Below are positions 31,691 through 44,290 of a stretch of 64,000 bases of DNA, piece after piece. The notes beneath the pieces were generated by a model. It ran no database searches. It was not told where the DNA came from and saw only the letters and a list, made by a program, of their open reading frames with translations. The first letter of the stretch is position 1. The number at the start of each line of letters is the position of its first letter. A program made the translations under genes and the position numbers. This DNA is from Loripinus fragilis (lineage: Eukaryota; Mollusca; Bivalvia; Lucinida; Lucinidae): assembly GCA_964019695.1 (NCBI GenBank), contig OZ026531.1:10134593-10198592 (forward strand), in the 5' to 3' direction.

Positions 31691-33100
31691 AAAGATAAAA
31701 GGTGAGATAAAAGAGGGAAAATAATTAACTGGACTGAGCATAATTATACTGGCAGGTTTAAATGCAAATCTGTGAATAGTTAGGTGGGATATAGGTACAG
31801 TATATTAAGATGACTTCTTGTTATGTGCACTTCTATATGTCCCTTCAACATGACATTTTTTTCACTAATAAACATTTGATATAATGAATATGACCATTTA
31901 TTAGAATATTACTGGTACAAAAACTAAATCAGAAATCTTTTTTGCACAGATAATAAGAGATATTTATTCATCTGTGTTAAATGACTGAAATATGAAAATA
32001 TTTTAAAAGCTTGTGGAATGAAAATTGTTGGAAACTGCTGTCCATGAAAGATGGGGCAGCCATCTTGCAAATTCTGTCAGTTCATAACTTTGTTGTGCAA
32101 CATAATGGTTAAGAAAAAGCTATTCTACTGAAATGAGAGTATGAGTTCAAAACAACTCCATTTATTGTGGAATACTTTTCTTTTGTCAAATACTGCTTGC
32201 TGGGCTCTTTGAAGAGCATTTAGATTTAGGCACAATCAAGGATCTAGAGGTTTTAAAAAGCACTAACCTCCTAAAGTCTTGCCTAAGATCTACACAAGAG
32301 TAAATATAAATTTAAAAAGTTCATTTTGAGGCTGTTTAACTGTGCTGAAACTTTATGTTTTTCGTGTAGACATTGGTTTGATGACATAACTCTTCAATGT
32401 CACTGTCTTCAATGACATTGCTGTTTGTTAAAGCTGCATACTCTGGAACTTTCATTAAAACAGATTAACAAAATTCTAGGACAAATCGATTGATATTTAT
32501 TTTTCTGGCCGTTTTGCAGCGAAAAAAAAATTATGTGAAAAACCCAGACGTCCGTATAGGCTATGGAAAAATGCTGATGTCTGCTAATTGCAACATTCAG
32601 CGGTGCCTATCAATCTTCGTATTTTTTCGGAGAAGAGATCAGCTGATAAATCTATTTCCAAATAAGATGCTTACATGAGGACGTCAAACTTTGTTAACTT
32701 TCGCAATTTCATTAGTCCGGCACACAGACGCAGAAGTTTGTGAGGAAACCACAATGACCTTACTGATTTATCGTCACTCTCTGAAGAAAAGCGCAAATTA
32801 CACAGTTTATCTGACTCAGAGCTGAAACAAATTCGCCAGAAAAAATCATTCAGTTGCGACAGTGACGTCACTGGTCATGACAATAGGCAAAGAGGTACTC
32901 AACGGGGAGAATTTTACAGCCTCGATAAAATATTCTCGACCCTTTGTTTGTGTTGATGCATACATGTAGCGTACGAGTCAACATTTTTTCAGTCATGTCA
33001 CATTTTCCTATCTACATGGGTTGAACCAGTAGGGCTCTAAATATTAGAATGGATAGCAATATGCCTATAGGCTCCCGGGACCCATACCCTTCCACACACG
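31691..33100 (+). other. Intron 8 sequence, mostly unremarkable
   Basis: AT-rich up to 32450, more GC-balanced at 32500-32950. Open frames at 32490 and 32671 show no domain. No exon with matching phase was found. Confidence 0.35.
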
Positions 33101-33102
33101 GT

Positions 33103-33308
33103 CGGGAGCGCAGTGGCTCAGTGGTAGAGTGCTTGACTTCACTTGAGACTGAAGGGCCTAGGGTTCGAGCCTCATCGGTGTCATTGTGATGTGTCTTTGA
33201 GCAAGGCACATTTATCCTAGCTTAGTACTTGTTCAACACAGGAAGAACCGTCCCGACGTAACTAAAATATCGTTGACTGGTACGTAAAGAATAAAAAACA
33301 AACAAACA
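33103..33308 (+). mobile_element. SINE family A copy
   Basis: Head GGGAGCGCAGTGGCTCAGTG, B box GGGTTCGAGCCTCATCGG, body and AACAAACAAACAAA tail. Confidence 0.85.
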
Positions 33309-33545
33309 AATCCAGACACTGTCGAGACTCGGGGCATGGACGGATCCTGATGGAGCAGGGAGTCCAGGCCCCACTGGAAAATCACATGTGGTAAAGGGTT
33401 CCATAGGAATTGACACAAGGACATCCGGCCCCTGAAAAATGGATCTCCCATGGAGAAATTTTGTGTACCTGGACCCCCCACCCCTGTTAAAATGCTGAGC
33501 GCTAAAATGATGTTGCCCTCTCCCACCCCCTTTGCTGAAAATGAA
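33309..33545. repeat. Fragment related to GCGCGGATCC element
   Basis: GGACGGATCCTGATGGAGCA, GGGAGTCCAGGCCCC and TGGAAAATCACATGTGG match the inner parts of the element at 34453-34739. No clear ends. Confidence 0.5.
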
Positions 33546-34110
33546 TAACATGTAATAGTTTATTTTGCAATAAGGCTTCTTGAGACAAGATGTTTTTTTT
33601 CTTCTTTTTTTCATACTTGTACCGAAGGCTCAGACGAGTCGGTGCGCGTGAAGTCTCGAACTATAAATATGTTCATAGCAGGGACGTCAATAGGCCTAGG
33701 GTCTAGGTTCCTATCCCACTAGATAGCTGCGCAAGCATGTATAAAGGATGCCTTTTCGAATATGAGACAAATGCGAAACAGCGTCCGTGCTTTTCGACAT
33801 TGACAAACCTATTTGTAAGCTAAGTGTGCTCGTGAACATGCTGTGCACCAGGGACGTATATGCAATTTAGAATCCGTGTGAGCATCCAAATTTAGACGTT
33901 TTCGCTGAAGAATCACGGTACGACTTCGTATGTTTCCTCAAAAAATCATTGGAAGAGTTATTTTGCGAGACTTATCACGCGTGTTTATGCAAGCAACAAA
34001 GACTCAGACTAATCTGCGCGTCTTTGCTGGTCACACACATAGAAAGTTTTAGATGTAACAACAATAGTTCAGTCATGTCGGGATTGTTCCAAGACGGACC
34101 CAGAGAGAGG
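33546..34110 (+). other. Intron 8 sequence, no feature
   Basis: No recognised feature. An open frame from 33949 runs into the microsatellite and is not supported. Confidence 0.35.
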
Positions 34111-34111
34111 A

Positions 34112-34248
<137 letters not shown>

Positions 34249-34452
34249 GAGCCTCCTATCAACTCAATGAGTTTGCAAAATGTCAGCCTATATGAGGAGA
34301 TGGTATGTCTGTGGGATAGAAAAAGAAACGGTAGTACCATAACTGGGAAATGTAGCTGTCGGAAAATGTTTGAAGATGACCTTCGATGTTATCATGACAT
34401 TTTAGTGCACATAATTTAAATGCCTCGGAGATGCGATTACTATTTCTTTGCG

Positions 34453-34739
34453 ATGCGCGGATCCAGGAATCTTTGTCAGAGGGGGTGAGGGGTGGGGGAG
34501 GGGTGGGGGGAGGCCCGACTGCCGAAAAACAACCGCAACAACGTTTTTTTAAACCCTCAACTGATTTTACAGTTATACATGGGGGGTCCAACATTTTTCA
34601 GGGGGGGGGGGGGGTGGTTCCAACATTTCCAGGGGGGGGGGGGGGAGGGGTCCAGATGCTTATTTCCATAAAAACGCATATTACTTGTGATTTTCCAGAG
34701 GGGGTCCTGACCCCTTGTCCCCCCTCTGGATCCGCGCAT
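34453..34739. mobile_element. Inverted-repeat element with GCGCGGATCC ends
   Basis: ATGCGCGGATCCAG at the left and CTGGATCCGCGCAT at the right are inverted ends; the body is dominated by G-rich runs (34600-34650) and GGGGTGGGGGAGG. A relative with clean duplications lies at 53869-54166. Confidence 0.75.
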
Positions 34740-34740
34740 G

Positions 34741-35110
34741 TTTGAGCAGTCATTGCCACTAGAAGTCAGCAAAAGTATCCCCGAGTCCCTGTCATTGCGG
34801 CCACTAGATGTCCGTAAAAGTATCCAGAGTCCCAGACATTGTAATTCGAGGTTAGTTAAAGTATCCAGAGTCCCAGTCATTGCCACCAGAGGTCAGTATG
34901 AGTATCAAGAGACCTTGTCATTGCCAATAGATGTCAGAAAGATTATCCAGAGTCCCTATCGTTGTCACTAGATGTCAGTACTATTATCCAGAGTCCCCTT
35001 CATTACCACTAGGGGTCAGTACTAGTATCTGTATTCCTAGTCACTGCTACAAGAGGTCAGTACTAGTATGATTAGTATCTGTCGTTACTCCTAGAGGGCA
35101 GTACTAGCAG
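34741..35110 (+). repeat. ~37-bp tandem repeat (GTCAGTA..AGTATCCAGAGTCC)
   Basis: About nine diverged units of CATTGCCACTAGAGGTCAGT and AGTATCCAGAGTCCC. Starts directly at the end of the 34453 element. Confidence 0.75.
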
Positions 35111-37860
35111 CCAAAACGAGTTAATTGCAGCAAATTTGTGTCCCACAATTGTTTGGCTTAGATTTTCACTTTTATGTTATTTTGTTACTTATTGGTATAT
35201 GTCAAATAGATAATGTTGTCTAAAAAGTGCGCATCCAAAAAGTTCGATTCATTCAGCCTCAAAAAGAGCACCACTGAATTTGAATATGAACTACGTTGCT
35301 GTGATGAAGTATACTTGTACACATCTAATTTCTTACAAGACTGAAATATTTAAGAGCTTTTATAGTATGCACTTCTACTTGGATCTCTTGTGGATCAAAT
35401 AAGCCTATAATGTAGAATTTTTATCATGTTTTTTTTCTTCTCAGCATGGTCTAAGCAGGTTTGTTATGAATTGACAGTGGAATGAAAACAGTAATTCTAG
35501 GAGTACTATTATTGTTTTAATTGTATCCATCAAATTTGAAAAGTTGACCAGATAAAAATATTGGCTTTGAACCAGTAGATGAAAAATATTAAAAATTACA
35601 TTCTTCTTGGGTATTGGAAATAATAAATTGTATTCTTGTATAAAGAACAGTGTGCAATAGGTCGGTAACATAAATCACATACCTCACACTCTGGTCTTAT
35701 TTCCTGCATAGAAACATATATTGTTCTGCAAAATATCAGGTTCTAGTGTTTTGCTTAACACTTTTTACATCAACTTTGCACATTGGAAGTAAGCTGTTGC
35801 ATCTGGCTTTATTAGTGTTGTTGGAATAACACTTCAAAATATGATTATAGAAAAATGATTTTAAATATTCCATATATTTGAAAACTTGTTGTGGCTCACT
35901 ACAAACTAAGACAATGCAGATAAAAAATCTAACTTCAATAAATGCCTTTTATGTACATATATTACAAAAAAGCAAAGTTTACATCATTCACAAAGATACA
36001 CCCTTCTCAGAAAAATGGCAAAACATTCATGGTAACGTAATTCACATAGCCAATTTGCTCACTTCAATTGAAGATAAGAATTTATAAATTCAAGTTAACT
36101 ATTTGATCTTTCATATAAACCATAGAAGTTATCAACATATTAAGTCATAATAATATTTGAGGTCACTGTGATCAATTGGAATGGACCAGGATGCAAAAGC
36201 AGGAGTGCCAATTTCAAAGTATACACATAAACTCACCAATAAACCTCCAGTGGTAGCACCAACGAGATATAAATGGTATGAAAAAGAGAAACTAACAATT
36301 GAACAACAAGTCAGAAACTTATAATCACGGTCGATTTGTTGCATTTGACCCTTTGATTGGACAAATCTGTTTTTTTTGTAGAATGTGAATTACGGTACGT
36401 ACTTGTGAGTTACGTTACCTTTGTTTAATCCAGCTCATTTCAAAAAAACATACGATCAGTTTCTTAGAGATTTAAACTATTCAATTTTGTTTTTCAAACA
36501 GATTACTTTGCATATGTTGTGTTGATAAAATGAGTAGCTTTGTAAGTTACATGAATAGGGGAGTCGATGTACCCAGAGTATATAGGTAAATCCTTGTTAA
36601 AATAAAATGACAACTGTAACATGGTTTAAATCGATCTTCATTAACTAGGACAAATTTGCTTTGATTAAAAACAATCATTTTTCAGTTAGTGTATGCATTT
36701 AGAGAGGTATTTAGATTTTAGTAAAATTGTTGTAACATAATTCACAGTAACGTTATTCACAAATTTATTTTTCCACTTGTTTTTTTTTCTATGCAAAAAA
36801 ACTTCTTGTAAAGTTCTTGTATGGTTTGTTACTTAGGTTATAGTTCTTACATTGGCTTCAATTGCAATATTTGTACCCCTTCTTATACAAATAATACATA
36901 TAGGGTAACGTAATTCCCAAAAACTGCAGATTTTTAGACAGCCTCAAATATCTTTCATCTGCGAAAAATAAACAAATGTTTCCCATTTTTTTTTCGTTTG
37001 TCCATGCATATATTAATCCTCTCGACAAGTTGACATAGGCCAGTACTAGTATCCACTGTTCTATTCTCTGATACTAGATATCTACTCTACTGTCTATATA
37101 CTATTATATTGGTGGTTAACATTCGTAAGCGCCATATTTGTTGACATATGACCAAGTAAATGAACACGATTCGTACTACTAGTTTATATTTTCTTTTCAT
37201 TTGCTTCCCTTTACGGAGGGTACTTTTATCTCATAAACATCGAACACTTTTTTTTTTATTCAATGCGGATGAAAGACTGTCTCACAAGGCACGAACACAC
37301 AGAGTTGTCTCAACTTGAATTTAATGTTTGCGTTCTACATGCGTTAGATAGGGCGCGGGACTAACCAACTCCTGCACCCCCATCCCCACCCCCCCCCACA
37401 CACACACACATGCGCGGACGCATGCACACAGATGGCTAATGTCCTATTTATATGACTGTTTTTGTGGTGGTAGCTGCTTATGTTGAAAAATTATTAGGTT
37501 TGCAATTATTTACATTTTGATTTAGCACTAGGCCTACTTAGACCAGGCATCATAAAAGATAAAGCCATGCTGGGGAAATAACACGAATGTCAACAGTTAA
37601 CTTTTCAGATTACGCCCAATTGCTGGATGATCAAAGCTTGCTTTTTAATTGATAACTGAAGCATGCATAACTCAATATTTCGCCTGTCTCGAGGTGTGAT
37701 ATGCTGGCGGTCATTACAAAAACAAGAGTAAGAAACTGACACCTGTGTTAACAACAGTAATTCAATTTTTCTTTGCAAAAGGAAATGCACATTTTTGGCC
37801 TAACTTGAGCGTCTCTATAAGGGGATTGACAAATGGATGGACAGATGGATGGGAGAGTGT
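35111..37860 (+). other. Intron 8 sequence, no gene recognised
   Basis: Long AT-rich stretch with only weak, short frames (35878, 36132). A CA-rich tract lies at 37389-37412. I see no exon of the WD40 gene here. Confidence 0.35.
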
Positions 37861-37862
37861 GA

Positions 37863-37988
<126 letters not shown>

Positions 37989-38402
37989 TAAAGCGACACT
38001 GGAGCGACACTATTTTCAAAAGCTACTACTTGTTACGAATGAAATACTTATTTAATAAACGAAATCAAGAAAACAAACTGGCCTAGATTTGATCCCATTT
38101 TACCAGACATTTTGAATGTTATGACTTATATTGTTTTTCTGACCAAGCAAGAAGCCATGTAGCAACAGAAAGGCTGGCGCATTTTTTTCGTAAAAGAAAA
38201 GTAAAAATCCCCCTTCGGAGCCCCGTCCAATTAAAGCATATATACAGCTTGCAAGAAGTATTTCTTTGCAAGTGTTTCAATACGAAACAAGGGCTTTTGG
38301 TGAACGACAACATTTAAAAACACAATAATGACAGTCTCACCGGCTGTTGAACAGTAGATAAGCATGTCCGGGCTAAATATGACTTTTTCGTAATAAGCCT
38401 AC

Positions 38403-38611
38403 CTGTCAAGTAAAATCGTTCCCACCTCTGCGCTTGTTTTCAGTCCGAAACGGTTTTTCAGGTCAGTCCAGCGACCGAATTCTTCACCGATATTTATTCT
38501 TCTTCTATTACATTTAGCGTCGTTCTCTGATTTCTCTCTTTTTGTGGCAGATGAAGTTTGGCGCTTAGGTCTTCCAACTCTTGCCCTTTTGACATGTTCA
38601 GTTTCCGCCAT
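38403..38611 (-). CDS. Putative first exon of a minus-strand gene or captured exon
   Basis: On the minus strand an ATG at 38611 opens 69 codons (MAETEHVKRARVGRPKRQTS, then basic residues, then GEEFGRWTDLKNRFGLKTSA and ILLD), ending at a good GTAGGC donor after CTTGACAG. The RRINIGEEF..W..LK..LGLKT layout looks like a small conserved N-terminal domain I recall from invertebrate and fish proteins of unknown function, often in repeat-borne genes. It lies inside intron 8 of the WD40 gene, on the opposite strand. No downstream exon was identified. Function unknown. Confidence 0.45.
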
Positions 38612-38915
38612 TTTTGTTTTTGCTGCGCTTCACTCGATCGCATCGGCGCATGGGTCATAAGAGGTCACGTTAGAGTTCATATGAATAGCGACTACTGTCG
38701 GAAAATACCGTAAAACTTGCCCGAGAATTATTGGAGGGACGCAAATAATTAACAAAGTATAGAAATCGCTCTGAAAGCGGGTTTTTGGCCCACTCTTGGG
38801 CCGTTTCCTTCTTGAAATCGTTAGAACACATGTTAAGCTAAAGAGTAGAGTAATAAAATATTGTGGTAAAAAATTAACAGCGAGATGCCGCAAATGCACC
38901 TTTAAGTAGCTTCAC
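38612..38915 (-). other. Sequence upstream of minus-strand exon
   Basis: Includes an unusually GC-rich patch (CGATCGCATCGGCGC) 25-40 bases upstream of the ATG, and a segment shared in reverse with 26090-26125. Possible 5' leader of a repeat-borne gene; no promoter motif can be named. Confidence 0.35.
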
Positions 38916-39080
38916 CAGGGGACAAAAATATTTAAAAATTGCACTTGTCATGCTGGACAAGTGACTTACAATTTTCACCCGTCATGCAAACACATGCACT
39001 TTTCCTTTAAAAGTGTATGCAATAAAGAACATAAGGGAGGTATATGATGTCCTTGAGCAATTTTTTCCAATTTTCCTCCC
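38916..39080. mobile_element. MITE family 7, copy b (truncated)
   Basis: CAGGGGACAAAAATATT left end and TGCACTTTTCCTTTAAAAGT; the right end is missing. Confidence 0.7.
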
Positions 39081-39220
39081 CTGATCACATTACCCAGCAC
39101 CATTTTGAAGCCAAATATCAAAAATTCTTATACAGGGATTTTATTGAAGTATAAAAGTCTCCCATCAACCAATCAAACGGCAGAAATATGATGCAGTTGT
39201 AATAAAAGGAGTATATTGAC

Positions 39221-40770
39221 ATTTTCAAAGCAAGCCTAAAAGAATCTTTAGATTTTTGCAACCATTCATAACCTCATAAAAGACATGCATATGATTGACA
39301 GCTGCAAAGCACACTTTCCTATGCAATCCACTTCGAACATCGAACTCATTCGCCAGAAGTGACACTGGTGTTGTGATTGACAGTGAGCCACACTTTAGTC
39401 ACATGCAAAACAAGCATCTTGTTTGCTCCGTTGGCTGTTGCTCTTCGGCTTTTCTGTTTTACGTTCCAACAAAACTGTTAATATGATTACATAATAAATA
39501 CAAAACTGTTTTGCTTCCTAAATTGCATATATATATATTATATTAGATATTTAATAAAATGTAAATATGAGTAAATAATTCAATGTCTGCTCATAGAATC
39601 ATGAATACATAGGGTCTCTTGCAAAGTTAATGTGAAGCGCAAAGCCCTTACTTTGCAAGAGACCCAATGTGTTCATGATTTCATGAACAGACCAAAAATT
39701 GAATTAATTTCTTGAATATACATTTAATAGGTCCAATATGGTGCTCTCTTCTCAGAAATTTAAGAAATGAATTCAATTTTTGGAAGGTTCATGGAATCAT
39801 GAATACTTAGGGTCTCTTGCAAAGTTAACATGAAGCCAGAAGGGATTCATGTTAACTTTGCAAGCCACCCGAAGTATTCATGATTCCATGAACAGACCAA
39901 AAATTGAATTTATTGCTTATATTTACAATTTATTATAAATATCTAAAATATAAAAATTATTTATAATTTTGTAAACAAAACATTTTTGTATTTAATATGA
40001 AATTGTACCAACGGTTTTGTCAGAGTGTAAAACTGCAAAACCGAACAGCCAGCGTGAACACAGACAGCCAATTGAGCAAACAAATTGCCTGTGTTGCAGG
40101 TACGACTCAGTTGTGGCTCTCTGTCAATCACAACATCAGTGTCACTTCTGGCGAGTGAATTTGATATACAGTCAACCCTCTTTATAACGACACTGTTTGT
40201 TCCAAGCTATCTTTGACGTTAAATTGAATTTGCTGTTATAAAGAAATTCTGACCAGTACCAGGTTTCAACATAATAATCATATTGTAAAAGAAAATATTA
40301 TACAAATGAATTAAAATGTTATTATTCCAAATGTATACATCAGTTCAATTTCATATTGCATCAAAATGCACTAAGCTTTCCACTTATTAAGTGAGGTCAT
40401 GCAAAAGACCTTGTTCTGATCACAAAATTGTCTGACACATGGTAACAATTCTGTTATAATGAATTTATTTTCAATAGAAATTGTATAACTGTTCCCAGAA
40501 GTTACCGTCGGTGTCGTTAAGTGAATATTCTGTTATAAAGAGGGAATTTTAATGGAAACAGATCCGTTCCCAGCAATTTTATGCCGGATATTGAATATTC
40601 TGTTATAACGAGTGACTTTATAAAGAGTTTCGACTGTACGTGAATTTGATATACGAAATGTATTGCACAGGCAAGTGAGCTTAGCAGCTTACAGTCAAAT
40701 TTATGTCTTTATGTCTTTCATGAGGCTATGAAAATCTAAAGATCCATTAAAGGCTTGCTTTGAAAATATA
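39221..40770. mobile_element. Foldback element, ~300-bp arms, interrupted by pogo-like MITE
   Basis: The left arm begins ATTTTCAAAGCAAGCC and the right ends GGCTTGCTTTGAAAAT. The arms match over about 250-300 bases (for example TCGCCAGAAGTGACAC / GTGTCACTTCTGGCGA). The loop (39590-39915) carries two smaller hairpins around GGGTCTCTTGCAAAGTTAA. The right arm is interrupted by a 468-bp insertion at 40169-40636. Confidence 0.8.
40169..40636. mobile_element. Pogo/Tigger-type MITE, TA duplication
   Basis: Ends CAGTCAACCCTCTTTATAAC and GACTTTATAAAGAGTTTCGACTG (in parts) are inverted, with TA on each side (40167-40168, 40637-40638). Inside is an inverted CTGTTATAAAGA word. Inserted in the right arm of the foldback element. 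Confidence 0.82.
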
Positions 40771-40924
40771 AATATTAACTTACGGAAATTAGTTTAATCT
40801 GGTTTTCATCCAATATCACCTTCTAAGCCAGTTAAGACCAGTTTTCAGGTAGACATAGAGATTTATGAATCAGATTGGGCCAATCAAGAGACAGGATTCT
40901 CTCCAGTCATATAACAATGCCATA

Positions 40925-41163
40925 TGAGCCAGTGCATGAGATTTCCAACAATGTGGTATGTGCGACCAGCAAAGCTTCAGATCAGCCTGCGCATATGAGC
41001 AGTCTGATCAGAGCCTTTGCAAGTCGTTGAGTATTCTATGACTGTTAAGCTACTGACTGAACACCATTTGGAGTTTCTAGGGTTTAAAAGGAGGCTACAC
41101 AGGCTTGTCTGAGTCTACACTTGTCAAAATGCCACATTGTTGGAAATCACATGGCGAGGCTCA
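40925..41163 (+). mobile_element. MITE family 4, copy b (19 bp before exon 9)
   Basis: Another 239-bp copy with TGAGCC / GGCTCA ends and inner termini GATTTCCAACAATGTGG / CCACATTGTTGGAAATC. Same orientation as copies at 29726 and 42929. Confidence 0.88.
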
Positions 41164-41182
41164 TATATTACTTATATTTCAG

Positions 41183-41245
41183 ATACTGTTGAAGAAACCG
41201 AAGAAATAAATCTTGCTGGGAAAAAATCAGTGAACAGAAGAGTTG
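41183..41245 (+). CDS. WD40 protein exon 9
   Basis: A 63-nt exon between TATATTTCAG and GTATGTTT. One base from exon 8 completes Asp; it reads DTVEETEEINLAGKKSVNRR then V plus one base. Acidic then basic, no domain. Phase fits both sides. Confidence 0.72.
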
Positions 41246-41329
41246 GTATGTTTTAGAAAAAATCATCAAATAATTTATCAATTTTAGATATTGGCCACCT
41301 ATTTTAAGTAATCACCTGTCTTAACTCTT

Positions 41330-41500
41330 TATCTCCTTGTGTCCTCTGCTGACTATTACCTTTGCAAACAGTTTGAACCCATTTTGGGCCTAATCTGGAT
41401 CCAAACTATTTGACATTTGGAGGGTATTTCTGAAAGAATTTTCTGAAAAAATCAGACAACAAAAAAAAGCAGTGAAAATTACCCAGGATATAAAAAGTTT
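41330..41500. mobile_element. Palindromic MITE (GCAAACAG..GATCC family)
   Basis: TCTGCTGACTATTACCTTTG, TCTGGATCCAAACTATTTG and TTACCCAGGATATAAAAAGT. Confidence 0.6.
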
Positions 41501-41980
41501 AGTAATCATCTGTCTTAAAAACCAATTCATGGATTTTCCTAAGCCTGATTTTGGGCCAAATATCGGCCCCTTACCAATTAAAAAATTAATAAAAACTTGC
41601 CAAAATGGTGCATATTATTCCCAATTTCTTAGTTCTACATTTTTGTGAAAATTACAAAAAAATCTGAACGAAAATAGCAAAGTTACAGATCCATGAAAAT
41701 TTGTATAAAATGTGAATGGAAACATGTTGTCATTCACATTTTTATGTAAATTTTCACGAGTTTTATGAAGGGCAATTAAAGCAACAAATATGTTGCAGCT
41801 TTACACTACCAAATTTTAATCTTCTTAAAATGGAGGTCCAGTATCAATTTTTCCCAATTTTGATGGTCCAAATGTTTTCTTCCCAAATTCAACAGGCCCC
41901 TGGTCCCGACTTCAAAACTGTAGGAAAATCCCTGCAATTTGATGCAAAATTAATGGACACCTAAATAATTATACCACTGC
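41501..41980 (+). other. Intron 9 sequence, no feature
   Basis: AT-rich. The short frame at 41716-41964 has no recognisable domain. Confidence 0.35.
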
Positions 41981-42440
41981 AAACTTTGTTTGTGGAGGGT
42001 ATACTGTTTTCATGTTGTCCATCCGTCTGTGCGTCCGTCCATCCGTAACATTTTTTTTCCTTAATATCTTGACGTCATCGCTGGAATTTAATCAAACCTT
42101 GCAAACATGTACATATATACAAGACAAATACTTTAAACAAAAAAGTAAGGGCTAGGGGCCATTTCTATTAGAGTTATTTCCCTTTGTAGTTCTAAATGGC
42201 TTTTTATATAGGGTTTATGTTTATGCTATTATAGTCCATACACAGGCAGATCAACAGGGTCTCATTTTTTTTTTTTTTGGAACATGGTCATGTGGCATAT
42301 TAAATTGAAGGGAATGATAATAAAACAGAGTGCTAGTAAAATTTTCACCGTAGGGTCAAACTGGTGACCTTGGGGTGAGGTCAAAAGGTCAAATATCATT
42401 AAATTTCAATTACAAAGATGATTTCAAAGATTTTTGTACC
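41975..42440 (+). repeat. Dispersed bivalve-type repeat (ATACCACTGCAAACTTTG)
   Basis: GTCCATCCGTCTGTGCGTCC, CTTGACGTCATC and CAAACTGGTGACCTTGG..GTCAAAAGGTCAAAT; similar in style to repeats at 10310 and 11470. No gene. Confidence 0.5.
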
Positions 42441-42925
42441 AAACTTTGTGTGTGTTCTCACAAGTACAAGATATAAACCATATTGAACAGAAATGTTCAT
42501 TCTGTTGCTGGGGTCATGCCGAAGGGTGGGACTTCGGGGTACTGGGGGTCAAAAATTTGAGCGTGGGGATTTACAATGGGGCCCCATTGACTGCCCATTC
42601 TAGTTTTAGTAAAAAATTTAACAATTTTTGCCTAAAATATAATGAGGATCGAAAAAGCTGTGATTGCTGATTAAACACATTTTAAGATTTAATGAGCAGC
42701 ACAAAAATGGGGATTAAAGGTGTTTTTGTCCATGTAAAATTCGCCGCTTGACCAATGTTCTTGTTATCTTGATTTTCTATTTCTTCTGATTAATGATAAA
42801 AAGAGAGTTTATTTTTGGCCAACCAATTTTAGCAAGTGAGGAAAAAACATTCACAGTCAATTGGCAAAAAACAAATATTAAAATTGATAACTGATATCGT
42901 AAATTTTGGCTGAAAACTATCTTTG
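42441..42925 (+). other. Intron 9 sequence, no feature
   Basis: No exon found. Confidence 0.35.
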
Positions 42926-42928
42926 ATT

Positions 42929-43316
42929 TGAGCCATGACATGAGGTTTCCAACAATGTGGTATGCGCAACCAGCATAGCCTCAGTAGCCTGCGCATACGA
43001 GCAGTCTGATCAGAGACTTTGCTAGTCGCTTGAATATTCTATTAGTATATGTGCCTTGTGGTCACCTGCTGGGAAAGGGCTTACCTCTTGGCTCTCGTTT
43101 GTGGTGTCTAACTGTGATTTTGTAACTTTCCCATTGGTATCCTGGGTCAGATGTGGTACTTGATTGTATCAATTCCTGATCTTTGCACCCTTACTTACTT
43201 TAGCAACTGACTGAAAATCATTTGGTGTTTATAAGCTTAAAAGGAGGCTGCACAGGCTAATCTGAGTCTACACTTGTCAAAATGCCAAATTGTTAGAAAT
43301 CACATATCATGGCTCA
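42929..43316 (+). mobile_element. MITE family 4, copy c, with insertion (27 bp before exon 10)
   Basis: TGAGCC / GGCTCA ends and the same inner termini, but split by about 155 bases (43043-43198) beginning ATGTGCCTTGTGGTCACC. A related sequence lies at 51600-51735 (TCTTTACTCTCTTATATGTG). Same orientation as copies a and b. Confidence 0.82.
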
Positions 43317-43343
43317 TTTGTTTTCTTGTTTTCCATTTTCTAG

Positions 43344-43400
43344 GTCATCATATCAACCGCGATGGAACCTCAGAGGAGGCTGTTGGTGTAGAAGGGAAAG
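43344..43400 (+). CDS. WD40 protein exon 10
   Basis: A 57-nt exon between CATTTTCTAG and GTTTGTAA. Reads GHHINRDGTSEEAVGVEGK plus one base. Low-complexity linker; phase fits exons 9 and 11. The donor GTTTGT is weak. Confidence 0.7.
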
Positions 43401-43424
43401 GTTTGTAATCTCATTTAGGTGGGC

Positions 43425-44290
43425 TATAATATAAGAATCTATAATGAGTATGAGGGTAGGATAGAAAAATTCGTCCTAAGGATTGCCGTTTGGCATCACG
43501 AGGCTTGCCGAGTAATGACAAACGGTGATCTCGAGGGATGGATTTTTCTATCCTACCCTCACACTCATGATAGATTCTTTTATTTGCTCACCACTGTTTT
43601 TTTTTTTTTTTTTTTTTTTTTTTGCTTATTTATTTCAAAATAAGCTTCCAGAAGTGCCTGAATACGCTAAGATGCAATTTCTCATGATGACGTTATTTGA
43701 CGTCCTGGGTAAGATAAGATTTTCTTCCAGGGTAAAATCTCAGATAAACATTATCCAGTGTGCAAGAACATTTTTTCTTAAAGCACCATTTAAGATTTGC
43801 AGCAGACGAAATTTTCGAATTTCGATGTTTCTGTATGAGACCATATACTACTTGCACACCGGATAAGGATATCTGAGATTTTACCCTGGGGTAGAAAATC
43901 TTATCTTACCCATGCTATCTTACCCAGGCTGTCATGTAAGGGCTTCATAGATTGGTTGTGTTGGAACTAACACACATGGTCGTCAAGTGACATCATTGTT
44001 ATGTAATGTATGCGAAAATGCAATTTTCACCTGATGACGGCATTGTTATGTAAAAATGACGTCATCAGGTGAAAATTGCATTTTAGCCTATTCAGGGACT
44101 TCTGGAAGCTTATTTAAAAAAAGGTGGTGAGCAAGAAAAAGAATTCATTATTCATGTGAGGGTAGGATATAAAAAATCCGACCCTCGAGATCACCATTTG
44201 TCATCACTCGGCAAACCTCATGATGCCAAACGGTGATCCACCAGACGGATTTTCCAATCCTACCCTCACACTCATGATAGATTCCTTTAT
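43425..44290. mobile_element. Long inverted-repeat element (CACTCATGATAGATTC ends)
   Basis: Each end carries a near-palindrome GATAGAAAAATTCG..GCCGTTTGGCATCACGAGG..CAAACGGTGATC..CCTACCCTCACACTCATG. Between them lie inverted GATAAGATTTTC..CCAGGGTAAAATCTCAGAT and its partner. A T run of 28 bases sits at 43596-43623. A partial relative is at 21295. Confidence 0.75.

Noticed and set aside
43419..43866. Frames across the T run after exon 10
   Set aside because: They lie in an inverted-repeat element and include a 28-base T tract.
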